A DNA stretch of 64,000 nt from Methyloversatilis thermotolerans (GTDB lineage: Bacteria; Pseudomonadota; Gammaproteobacteria; Burkholderiales; Rhodocyclaceae), in NCBI RefSeq assembly GCF_000372885.1, contig NZ_KB889967.1, forward strand, positions 3,609,430 through 3,673,429, read 5' to 3'. A program made the position numbers and the translations under genes. Shown one piece after another: positions 55,064 through 62,265 of this stretch. The notes under the pieces are model-generated. The model was not told the origin of the DNA and did not search any database. It saw only the letters and a list, made by a program, of their open reading frames with translations. The stretch's first letter is position 1. Each line of letters starts with the position of its first letter.

Positions 55064-56563
55064 TTACAGCGCGCCGTTGTCCCACGGACCGGTGATCGCG
55101 AACGTGATGCCGGGCGACTGGATGTTCACGAACAGCCATTCGTTGTGGAAGGTCGCACCACAGAACTCGGAACCACGCTGGTCACTGGTGAAGGAGCGGC
55201 CCGACGGACGGGTATAGCTGCCGGTGCCCGAAGCCGAGAAGTTCACGTTGTTGTAGCAGAACGGGAAAATGGTGCCGTCCAGGGTGAGGCCGCGCAGTGC
55301 CTGCGGGGTCGCGTCGCCGTCTTCGCACAGGATGAGGCTGCCACGCGGGCTCCATGCGATGTTGTCCGGATTGTCCACCTGGCTGTTGCCGCCCGACACG
55401 AACAGCAGAGAGAAGGTTTCCTTGCGCGGATCGTAGGCGAAGATCTGGCCGTTTCCGGTGGCGCCGCCACTGGTCGAGCAGACGAAGATCTGGCCGTTGC
55501 CATACCAGCAGCCTTCGCCACGGGTGATGCTGGACGCACCCTTCATGATGCCCTGGGCGACCACGCCGCCGTAGGTGGTGCCGGTGATGAAAGGCTTGTT
55601 CGGCTCGTCGATATCCACCCACTCGACATCCCAGGTCGTACCGGCCGGGATGTCTGCCGCTGCCGTGTTGAAGTAGGGGTAGGCCACACCGTTGAGGGTG
55701 CGCGACGCGTTGGTCGAGGCGACCACCTTCATCATCTGCAGCTTGCCGCCGGCAGCCGGATTGCCCGGCACCTTCGGGATGAAGCGGTAGAAGCCGGACG
55801 GCGTGCTGTCCTCGGTTTCGTAGATGATGCCGGTGACCGGATCGACGGCCACCGCTTCGTGACTGAAACAGCCCATGTCGACCAGCGGCACCGGCTTGGC
55901 CGCGCCGGACGCGGGCACGTCGAAACAGTAGCCATGCTGCTTGGTGGCGCCGTTGTGCACGCCATCCGAGGTTTCTTCACAGGTGATCCACGAATTCCAC
56001 GGCGTCGGGCCACCGGCGCAGTTGCGGATGGTGCCGGAGATCGATGCATACGAACCGACCCACTGCTTGGAGCGCGGAGCGAATACCAGATTGGTCGTGC
56101 CGCCATTACAGGTCGGGTCGTAGGTGATCTTCGCGTTCGCGAACGAGCCGGCGGTACGGCTGCTCTGTTCGTGGTTGCGTACCAGCACCAGCTTGTTGGC
56201 GTCGGATGCGACCACTGCCATGCCGTCATGCGCGCCCGGCGTGGCGATGCCATCGGTCATCACGTCGCCGGTCCAGCCGAAGGACCAGTACTTGAAACCT
56301 TCCGGCAGTTGCAGCAGCGGCAGGCCGGTCACTTCGTCATTGACCGGGGCGAGCGGGCCGTAATCGGGGCTGTACGGCAGTTGCACCGCGTGCGCCTGCC
56401 TGGCGCCCATGATGCTGAACGGCATGGCAACCGTGGCGGCGGCAGCGACGCCGCTCTTCAGGAAGCCGCGGCGGCCATAGGTCCAGTGCGGGTCCATGTC
56501 CTTGGTGGCGTCGGTCTTGCTGAAGTCGCGCAGGACATCGATCAGATCGTCTTGATGGTTCAT
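55064..56563 (-). CDS. Tat-exported PhoX/DUF839-family protein, copy 1
   Basis: A 499-residue protein colinear with copy 2. The leader is MNHQDDLIDVLRDFSKTD, followed by the Tat signal GRRGFLKSGVAAAATVAM and the same propeller motifs (NHEQSSRTAGSF, CEETSDGVHNG, SHEAVAVDPVTGIIYETED, WSPRGSLILCEDGD). Copies differ most in the region after LQMMK and near the C-terminus. AAGGAGAG lies before the ATG at 56563. It follows the PEP-CTERM gene by 43 bases, so they are likely co-transcribed. A secreted phosphatase/phosphodiesterase role is inferred from PhoX family members. Confidence 0.83.
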   Translation of the reverse strand: MNHQDDLIDVLRDFSKTDATKDMDPHWTYGRRGFLKSGVAAAATVAMPFSIMGARQAHAVQLPYSPDYGPLAPVNDEVTGLPLLQLPEGFKYWSFGWTGDVMTDGIATPGAHDGMAVVASDANKLVLVRNHEQSSRTAGSFANAKITYDPTCNGGTTNLVFAPRSKQWVGSYASISGTIRNCAGGPTPWNSWITCEETSDGVHNGATKQHGYCFDVPASGAAKPVPLVDMGCFSHEAVAVDPVTGIIYETEDSTPSGFYRFIPKVPGNPAAGGKLQMMKVVASTNASRTLNGVAYPYFNTAAADIPAGTTWDVEWVDIDEPNKPFITGTTYGGVVAQGIMKGASSITRGEGCWYGNGQIFVCSTSGGATGNGQIFAYDPRKETFSLLFVSGGNSQVDNPDNIAWSPRGSLILCEDGDATPQALRGLTLDGTIFPFCYNNVNFSASGTGSYTRPSGRSFTSDQRGSEFCGATFHNEWLFVNIQSPGITFAITGPWDNGAL

Positions 56564-56606
56564 CTTTGTATCTCTCCTTGTGCGTTCGGGCAGGGGTGTA
56601 AAACCG

Positions 56607-57164
56607 TCAGGCGCGACGGCGCGCGGCGACGCCGATCAGACCGAGGCCGGCGAGCAGCAGGGCGTAGGTTTCCGGTTCCGGAACCGAGGCGGTGATGGTG
56701 TAGCCGAGTTGGCCGCTGCCCACGCCGTCGGTGTAGTCGGCGATGGCCAGCACGAAGGGGCCCGTGCCGTAATCATTGAAGAAGCGCAGGCTTGCGGCCT
56801 GGCCGGCGCCGGCGGTGGGATTGAATTCCGTGCCATCGGCATAGCCCACCAGCAGGGTGCTCAGCGAATCCGTGTTGATGCCGGAGTAGTTCTCGGTATC
56901 GGTTTCCACGCCGAACCAGACACCGAATATGACGTCGAGATCGGAACTGGTGGGCGTGATGGTGATGCTCACATCGCTCAGGAAGTCGGCGGTGAACGTC
57001 CAGAAGGTCCAGTTGCCCGAGCTGCCCAGGCTTTCCGCCGCGACCGTGCCGGCCGTGGTGCCGGAGCCGAAGCTGCCGGCGAAGGTGGGGGCGGCCGCGT
57101 GCGCGCCGAGGGACATGAGGCCGGCGCCGAGCGCCGCGGCCAGGATGGAACAGGTCTTCTTCAT
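56607..57164 (-). CDS. PEP-CTERM protein, pre-peptidase/DVUA0089-like
   Basis: A 185-residue exported protein with a signal peptide (SILAAALGAGLMSLGAHA), a beta-sandwich body (WTFWTFTADFLSDVSITITP, SLRFFNDYGTGPFVLAIADY) like pre-peptidase C-terminal domains, and a canonical tail VPEPETYALLLAGLGLIGVA plus RRRA. It is first in the minus-strand cluster. An exosortase substrate assignment is firm from the tail; the body function is unknown. CCGGAGAG lies just upstream of the ATG. Confidence 0.87.
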   Translation of the reverse strand: MKKTCSILAAALGAGLMSLGAHAAAPTFAGSFGSGTTAGTVAAESLGSSGNWTFWTFTADFLSDVSITITPTSSDLDVIFGVWFGVETDTENYSGINTDSLSTLLVGYADGTEFNPTAGAGQAASLRFFNDYGTGPFVLAIADYTDGVGSGQLGYTITASVPEPETYALLLAGLGLIGVAARRRA

Positions 57165-57251
57165 TGTGCTCTCCGGAGGTGGGTCAAGGCCCGGAGAGCT
57201 TGCAGGGGACCGATGTATCGTCAGTTAACCTCGCGTTAACTTCACGAGTAC

Positions 57252-57265
57252 GCAAGTCATAGTCC
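57252..57265 (-). promoter_or_regulatory. Possible sigma-54 promoter for the PEP-CTERM/PhoX cluster
   Basis: On the minus strand GG-N10-GC spacing is met by CGGACTATGACTTGCG, with an exact TTGC -12 element but a weak -24 element (CGGACT instead of TGGCAC). It is about 90 bases upstream of the first gene. PrsR in this window is a sigma-54 activator of PEP-CTERM genes, which makes the site attractive, but the match is partial. Confidence 0.3.
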
Positions 57266-57298
57266 GTTCGGCCGGGTGGGGTGCGCCGAACGGACTAT
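57259..57298. terminator. Long hairpin downstream of the MocR gene
   Basis: Arms ATAGTCCGTTCGGC (57259-57272) and GCCGAACGGACTAT (57285-57298) are perfect over 14 bases with a 12-base loop. It starts 31 bases past the stop of the MocR-type gene (57330, minus) and abuts the possible sigma-54 site. It is likely a terminator for the regulator transcript even though no T-run follows. Confidence 0.45.
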
Positions 57299-57329
57299 CG
57301 GCGCCCCGGTGTCCGTCGAATGCGCGAGG

Positions 57330-58751
57330 TCAGCGGCGACCCGATGCGAGGTTGCTGGCCAGCGCGCCCAGTCGGGCCAGTGCCGCATCCACGCGCGCGT
57401 CCCAGCGCACCGCGCACATGAGCCGCATGCAGTTGCGGTACTTGCCCTGGGGCGAGAACATCGGACCCGGAGCCACGCTGATGCCGGCAGCCAGTGCCTG
57501 TGCCTGAAGGGCGAGCGCGTCCACCTGTTCCGGCAGTTCCACCCACAGGATGAAGCCGCCGGCCGGGCGCGTACAGCGGGTACCGGGCGGAAAGTGCCGC
57601 GAAATCGCCGTCTGCATGCGCTCCATCTGTTCGGCGTACTGACGCCTCACCTTGGCCAGATGCCGCTCCCAGCGGCCGGTGGACAGATAGTCGGCCAGTG
57701 CCCGCTGCGGCAGCAGCGCGGTGGACATGGTGCTGCCGTACTTGAGCCGCTCGACCTCGCGCCGCCAGCGGCCGGGCACGATCCAGCCCAGTCGCAGCCC
57801 CGGTGCCAGTGTCTTGGAGAAGGACGAACACAGCAGCACATGGCCGGTGCGATCCCATGCCTTGGCCACGCGCGGGCGCTCGCCGCTGTGCGCCAGTTCG
57901 CCATAGATGTCGTCCTCGATCAGCGCGATGCCGCGTGCGGACAGCATCTGCACGATGCGCCGCTTGTGCGCGTCGGGCATGCTGGCGCCCCCCGGATTGC
58001 TGAAGCTCGTGCAGATCAGGCAGGCCTTGACCGGCCATTTGTCCAGCGCCAGCTCCAGCGCTTCCGGGCTCAACCCGGTCTGGGCATCGGTGGGGATTTC
58101 CAGCGCCTTCAGGCCCAGCGATTCGATCAGTTGCAGCGTGCCGAAGAAGGTGGGCGATTCGATTGCGACCACGTCGCCGGGCTGTGTGGTGGCGCGCAGG
58201 GCCAGGGTCAGAGCTTCCTGGCAGCCGGTGGTGATGATCACGTCGTCGGGGTGCGTCTGGCAGCCGGATTCGATCGAGCGGCGCGCGATCTGGGTACGCA
58301 ATACCTCTTCGCCGATGAATTCGCCATAGCGCGCACTGCCCGCATCGTCCGCGCGCAAGGCCCGGCTCAGGCTGGCCCGCACATCCTTCACCGGAAGGAA
58401 GTCCATGTGCGGAATGGCCGTGCTCAGTACCAGCAGATCCTCGCGATGCGAGGCGCGCATCACCTGCGCCACGCGCTCCGACATGGTGACCTCGCCTGGT
58501 GACTCGTCCTCGCAGGTCTGGTGCGCGCGCGGCGGCAGTGCTTCGGGTGTGCGCGCATAGAAGCCCGACTGCGGCCGCGCTTCGAGCCACCCCTGGGCTT
58601 CGAGCTTGCGATAGGCCGAAATGCAGGTGGCGATGCTCAGTCCCTGCTGCGAAGCGATCCGGCGTACCGAGGGCAGCCGTTGTCCCGGCGGATAGAGGCC
58701 GGCGCGGATGTCCGCACGCAGGCGATCGGCGAGCTGTTCGTATCGGTTCAT
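57330..58751 (-). CDS. MocR/GntR-family PLP-dependent transcriptional regulator
   Basis: A 473-residue fusion. The N-terminal GntR winged helix (LADRLRADIRAGLYPPGQRL, LSIATCISAYRKLEAQGWLE) is linked to a class I aminotransferase-like domain with the PLP lysine in SSFSKTLAPGLRLGW and the Asn/Asp/Tyr pocket (FSNPGG, IEDDIYGEL). MocR proteins sense amines or amino acids through PLP and bind repeats near divergent promoters. The divergent gene is a tautomerase and the gap holds five GTACAGT-like motifs, so autoregulation plus control of the tautomerase is likely (inferred). The ATG at 58751 has GGAGA upstream. Confidence 0.9.
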   Translation of the reverse strand: MNRYEQLADRLRADIRAGLYPPGQRLPSVRRIASQQGLSIATCISAYRKLEAQGWLEARPQSGFYARTPEALPPRAHQTCEDESPGEVTMSERVAQVMRASHREDLLVLSTAIPHMDFLPVKDVRASLSRALRADDAGSARYGEFIGEEVLRTQIARRSIESGCQTHPDDVIITTGCQEALTLALRATTQPGDVVAIESPTFFGTLQLIESLGLKALEIPTDAQTGLSPEALELALDKWPVKACLICTSFSNPGGASMPDAHKRRIVQMLSARGIALIEDDIYGELAHSGERPRVAKAWDRTGHVLLCSSFSKTLAPGLRLGWIVPGRWRREVERLKYGSTMSTALLPQRALADYLSTGRWERHLAKVRRQYAEQMERMQTAISRHFPPGTRCTRPAGGFILWVELPEQVDALALQAQALAAGISVAPGPMFSPQGKYRNCMRLMCAVRWDARVDAALARLGALASNLASGRR

Positions 58752-58808
58752 CGCGGTTTCTCCGGCATGGGCGACACACCGCTCCCACTCTGACCGGTGT
58801 GTCGAGGC

Positions 58809-58935
58809 AACTGTAGTGCCGATGGTGTGAAGGTGGTCGGTACAGTTGCCGCCAGGCTCGAACGATACAGTGTGCGTTGAAGCCAAACTGTACCGGTTCT
58901 TTAACGAATCTCTGTGTGTTAATCGGTACAGTGCC
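58809..58935. promoter_or_regulatory. Cluster of five GTACAGT-like operator motifs in the MocR-tautomerase gap
   Basis: Motifs: AACTGTAGTGCC at 58809 (reverse orientation), CGGTACAGTTGCC at 58838, CGATACAGTGTGC at 58863, AAACTGTACCGG at 58885 (reverse), and CGGTACAGTGCC at 58924. The last two form an inverted pair. Repeated sites between a MocR gene and its divergent target are typical for this regulator family. The regulator-site link is inferred. Confidence 0.6.
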
Positions 58936-58976
58936 TGTGATGCATGATGGGCTCCTCAGTCTGGAGGCCATCCCTC

Positions 58977-59372
58977 ATGCCCATGATCACGCTGAATCTG
59001 TCGCGCAGACCGGACGCGGACACCATGCTTGCCGTCCGACGCGCCGTGCTGGACCTGACCGTCGACGTGCTGCGCAAGAAGAAGGCGCAAACCGCGCTGT
59101 CGGCGCAGAGTGTCGACGACTGGTCCGTCGGCGGAGTCCCGGTCGAGGCGCGGCAGATGGCCCTGCACCTGGAGGTGCGCGTGACCGTCGGCACCACCAC
59201 GGCCCACGACAGGACGCGCTTCATGGCCGCTGCATGGAGCAGCCTGGAAGAGCTTCTGGGCCCCCTGCACCCGTCCAGCTACTGCATCGTGACCGAGGTG
59301 CCTGCCGACGCGTGGAGCTGCTTCAGCGAAGCCAAGGAACTGGCCCGTGCCTGCGAACGCCTGGCTCCGTGA
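58977..59372 (+). CDS. Tautomerase-superfamily protein
   Basis: A 131-residue protein starting MPMITLNLSRRPD, so that Pro becomes the N-terminal catalytic residue after Met removal, as in 4-oxalocrotonate tautomerase/MIF folds. It is longer than 62-residue 4-OT and near the size of fused two-unit members (cis-CaaD or MIF-like). Two candidate repeat halves are not obvious by eye. It is divergent from the MocR regulator, across the operator cluster. The substrate is unknown. The ATG at 58977 was chosen for the Pro1 rule; GGAGG is nearby upstream. Confidence 0.72.
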   Translation: MPMITLNLSRRPDADTMLAVRRAVLDLTVDVLRKKKAQTALSAQSVDDWSVGGVPVEARQMALHLEVRVTVGTTTAHDRTRFMAAAWSSLEELLGPLHPSSYCIVTEVPADAWSCFSEAKELARACERLAP

Positions 59373-59547
59373 TCTGTATCGACGCATCGCCCTTGCCCGG
59401 CGTCGGGCACGGGCGGATGCCGAGCTGCGCGGCATGAACGATCTCGAGCTGCGCGACCTGGGGCTCGGGCGATCGGACATTCCGTCCGTCATTGGCGACC
59501 GGTTCGGCGGACATCCCTTTCGTCCGCAACCGGGAAGGAGAGCGTGA
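59347..59547 (+). CDS. DUF1127 (YjiS-like) small protein
   Basis: A 66-residue basic protein. The segment RRRARADAELRGMNDLELRD followed by LGLGRSDI is the DUF1127 signature, a family of small arginine-rich proteins, some involved in RNA-binding and phosphate or carbon responses. The GTG at 59347, with AAGGAA seven bases upstream, overlaps the tautomerase 3' end by 26 bases, which suggests coupling. No internal ATG would give the full domain. Confidence 0.75.
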   Translation: MPANAWLRDLYRRIALARRRARADAELRGMNDLELRDLGLGRSDIPSVIGDRFGGHPFRPQPGRRA

Positions 59548-59548
59548 C

Positions 59549-60049
59549 ATGAACCTCAAACGACACTGCCTCGATATGGCGGACTACCACGCATGGGCCA
59601 GCGAACGCCTGCTCGCCGTGCTCAGGCAGGTGTCCGACGCCGATTATCGAGCTGACTGCGGCCTGTTCTTCAAGAGCCTGCACGGCACGCTGAATCATCT
59701 GCTGCTGGCCGACCTGATCTGGTATGGACGTTTCGTCGGCGAATCGCCCTCCGTTCGTTCGCTGGCCGATGAAGTCGAGCCGGATCGCGATGCGCTCGCG
59801 CAACGCGTGCTTGATCAGGCGGCGCGCTGGATCACGCTGATTCAGCAAGCCGATGAGGTGCGGCTGGGCAGCCCGCTCGGCTATCGCACTCTCTCCGGTC
59901 AGCAGGTCGCGTCGGTCTGGGCGTCCACCGCACTGCACGTGTTCAATCACGGCACTCACCACCGCGGTCAGATGTCTGCCGCCTTGACGCGCCTGGGCTT
60001 GCCGGCGCCTGAAATGGATCTGATCTATTTCCTGCGGCGCACGCAGTGA
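59549..60049 (+). CDS. DinB-family protein
   Basis: A 166-residue four-helix-bundle protein. Three metal-ligand histidines are visible: one in SLHGTLNHLLLAD and the pair in HVFNHGTHHRGQMS, as in DinB/YfiT metalloproteins. These bind a divalent metal and often act as thiol-dependent transferases. The activity here is unknown. AAGGAGAG precedes the ATG at 59549, one base after the DUF1127 stop region. The stop abuts the next start (TGATG). Confidence 0.85.
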   Translation: MNLKRHCLDMADYHAWASERLLAVLRQVSDADYRADCGLFFKSLHGTLNHLLLADLIWYGRFVGESPSVRSLADEVEPDRDALAQRVLDQAARWITLIQQADEVRLGSPLGYRTLSGQQVASVWASTALHVFNHGTHHRGQMSAALTRLGLPAPEMDLIYFLRRTQ

Positions 60050-60999
60050 TGCGTACGCCCGAACCGGTGGCCGAAGCCGTCGAGTTCCCGAGCGATGACG
60101 GATATCGCCTGCGCGGCACGCTGTGGCTGCCCGCCGACGGCAGCGTCCGGCGTCCTGCGGTGGTGATCTGCTGCGCGACGGGTGTTGCCGCGCGCTATTA
60201 CGACCGCTTCGCGGCCTGGCTCGCGCAGCGGGGCCTGGCGACGCTCACTTTTGACTATCGCGGCATAGGCCTGAGCCGGCACGCCGGCCTCCGCGGGCTG
60301 CGCGCCACCAAGTTCGACTGGGGCGCACTGGATGCCGATGCGGCGATACGCTGGCTCGCCGGCCGCTTCCCGGAGCGCCCCCTGGTCGGCGTCGGCCACA
60401 GCATCGGCGGCTTCTGCCTGGGTTGCGCGCCGGCGAATGCGCGGCTTGCACGGCTGCTGCTGGTGGGTTCCCAGTACGCCTACTGGCCCGATTACGCAGC
60501 GCGCCAACGCGTGGGCTATCTGTTGCGCTGGCATCTGCTGATGCCGTTGCTCGCGCTGTGCATGGGCTACTTCCCGGGGCGCCGGCTGGGCTGGCTGGAA
60601 GATCTGCCGCGCGGGGTCGCGCTGGAGTGGGGCTTGCGGCTGTGGCCTGATTTCGATCGCCTCTACCCGTGGTTGCCGGCCGCACGAGGGCGGCCGGATG
60701 GCGCGGCGGCCCGCGCCGCTTTCGCGGCATGTCGGGCCGACGTGCTGGCCTGTGCAGCGGCGGACGACCCGTATGCCACGCCGGCCGCGATGCAGCGCCT
60801 GCTGGGCTGGTTCGTCAGCGCGCGTACGCGACAGGTGCAGTTCCTGCCGCAGCGTTTCGGCTTGAGCCGCATCGGTCATTTCGCGCCCTTTCATTCCGAC
60901 ATGCAGCACACGCTGTGGCCGCTTGCGCTGCGCTGGCTGTGCGGTGCATCGGCAGGCAGCGATGCAGGCGTGCGGGCATCAGCGACCGCGCAGCAGTGA
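60049..60999 (+). CDS. Alpha/beta hydrolase
   Basis: A 316-residue hydrolase with nucleophile elbow VGVGHSIGGFCLG (Ser of GHSIG), the oxyanion-type start VICCATGVAARYYDRFA, and a late His in RIGHFAPFH. An Asp is expected in ACAAADDPYATP. There is no signal peptide, and the substrate is unknown. It shares a base with the DinB stop and overlaps the convergent FlgO-like gene by 21 bases at the 3' end. Confidence 0.83.
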   Translation: MRTPEPVAEAVEFPSDDGYRLRGTLWLPADGSVRRPAVVICCATGVAARYYDRFAAWLAQRGLATLTFDYRGIGLSRHAGLRGLRATKFDWGALDADAAIRWLAGRFPERPLVGVGHSIGGFCLGCAPANARLARLLLVGSQYAYWPDYAARQRVGYLLRWHLLMPLLALCMGYFPGRRLGWLEDLPRGVALEWGLRLWPDFDRLYPWLPAARGRPDGAAARAAFAACRADVLACAAADDPYATPAAMQRLLGWFVSARTRQVQFLPQRFGLSRIGHFAPFHSDMQHTLWPLALRWLCGASAGSDAGVRASATAQQ

Positions 61000-61524
61000 G
61001 CGCATCGCCGCATCGCGCGGCAGCACGTAATCGTGCGCGGCGAGCGCCACATTGCTGGCCGGGTCGATCACCTTCAGGTTCAGGAACACCATGTCGTCCG
61101 CGGCGCCATAGGTGCCGACGATGACGGCGCGCGCCTGGTGGCTGATCGCCAGATCCTTGATTTCGCGCGTCAGTACCAGTTCGCCCTGGTTCTGCTTCAC
61201 GTAGACGCTGTTGCGGAACTTCATTTCTATCATCCGGTAGCCGGCGCGCGAAAAGCGCGAGGACACCTGTTCCGATATCAGCCGCCCCAGCGTGGACGAC
61301 TGTTCGAGTGCGTCGATATTCACCACCGTGGCGATGATGAGCGGATTGCCGGGTGCGATGCGCTCATTGATCTGCGCCATCAACGCTTCGGCCGCACGAT
61401 AGTTGCTGGGAACGAAGCGGTCGCTGGCGGCCTGTTCATAGGTCGGGTCAGGCTTCGTGTCGGTGGCGCATCCGTAGATCGCGAACGTCGTGCAAATGAC
61501 GAGGGGGAGCAGTGCGCGGCGCAT
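60979..61524 (-). CDS. FlgO-like outer-membrane lipoprotein
   Basis: A 181-residue lipoprotein with signal peptide and lipobox TFAIYGC. The body (ALMAQINERIAPGNPLIIATV, SSTLGRLISEQVSSRFSRAGY, GELVLTREIKDLAISHQARAVIVGTY) matches the FlgO family. FlgO was defined as a flagellar outer-membrane lipoprotein in Vibrio, but no flagellar genes lie here and FlgO-like domains occur in other envelope proteins. It starts one base after the stop of the next gene and is clearly paired with it. Confidence 0.78.
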   Translation of the reverse strand: MRRALLPLVICTTFAIYGCATDTKPDPTYEQAASDRFVPSNYRAAEALMAQINERIAPGNPLIIATVVNIDALEQSSTLGRLISEQVSSRFSRAGYRMIEMKFRNSVYVKQNQGELVLTREIKDLAISHQARAVIVGTYGAADDMVFLNLKVIDPASNVALAAHDYVLPRDAAMRSLLRGR

Positions 61525-61525
61525 G

Positions 61526-62197
61526 TCAAAGACCTCCCTGCATGCGTATCGGATGACCGCCGCTGCCCGGATCGTACAGCGCCCGGTCGCCATCCGCCGC
61601 GTAATAGACCAGGCTGCGATGCGCGAGGTAGCGCGCGCCATCGCTCACATGCACGGTGATCAGGATTTCGGTCGCCGGTGTGTCGCCACGCGCAAATTCG
61701 CTGGAGGCTGCGCGATAGCCGTCGTATCCGGCCACGCCGGCGGTGGCGGCGCCGGCTGCCGTGGCATCGACCGCCGCCAGCGCCCACAGACCGCTTGCGA
61801 GCAAGGTCAGACCGCCATGGTCTCGACTTTGCAGGCGATCGGGCGAGAAGCGCACGACCTGGGTATCGAAAGCCAGTATCAGTGCGTCGTGCGGACTGCG
61901 GCTCACCGCGTGCCCCTGCTCCATCAGTGCCGATGCGAGCTGACGCGCGAAGGCGCGCTCGAATTCGCTGCGCGAGGACGCCTCGTCGATATGGACCGGA
62001 CGACTGTCGTTCAGGCCGGCAGCGAGCTGGCGCGCCACGTCACGCGCGATGGTCGCCCAGTGATCGGCTGCCTGCAGCTTGGGCTGTCGCGAGGTCGGGA
62101 AGTTGGTGGCGAGCGGTGTTTCGCTGTAGGGCGCGGCGCAGCCCGCGAGCAGGATGAGCAGGAAAAGTGCGCCATGCGGGATTGCGGCAGGGGTCAT
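61526..62197 (-). CDS. Lipoprotein partner of the FlgO-like protein
   Basis: A 223-residue lipoprotein with lipobox LLILLAGC and a start at 62197 supported by GGAGG eight bases upstream. The middle section has a Gly/Ala-rich hydrophobic stretch (LLASGLWALAAVDATAAGAA) and the end reads SLVYYAADGDRALYDPGSGG. I do not recognise a named family. Tight coupling to the FlgO-like gene suggests a two-lipoprotein complex at the outer membrane (inferred). Confidence 0.65.
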   Translation of the reverse strand: MTPAAIPHGALFLLILLAGCAAPYSETPLATNFPTSRQPKLQAADHWATIARDVARQLAAGLNDSRPVHIDEASSRSEFERAFARQLASALMEQGHAVSRSPHDALILAFDTQVVRFSPDRLQSRDHGGLTLLASGLWALAAVDATAAGAATAGVAGYDGYRAASSEFARGDTPATEILITVHVSDGARYLAHRSLVYYAADGDRALYDPGSGGHPIRMQGGL

Positions 62198-62265
62198 CTC
62201 GGCAGCCTCCGTTAATGACATATGAATATACAGGGCGAAAGCTACCAGAAATCACCGCGCTGCGG

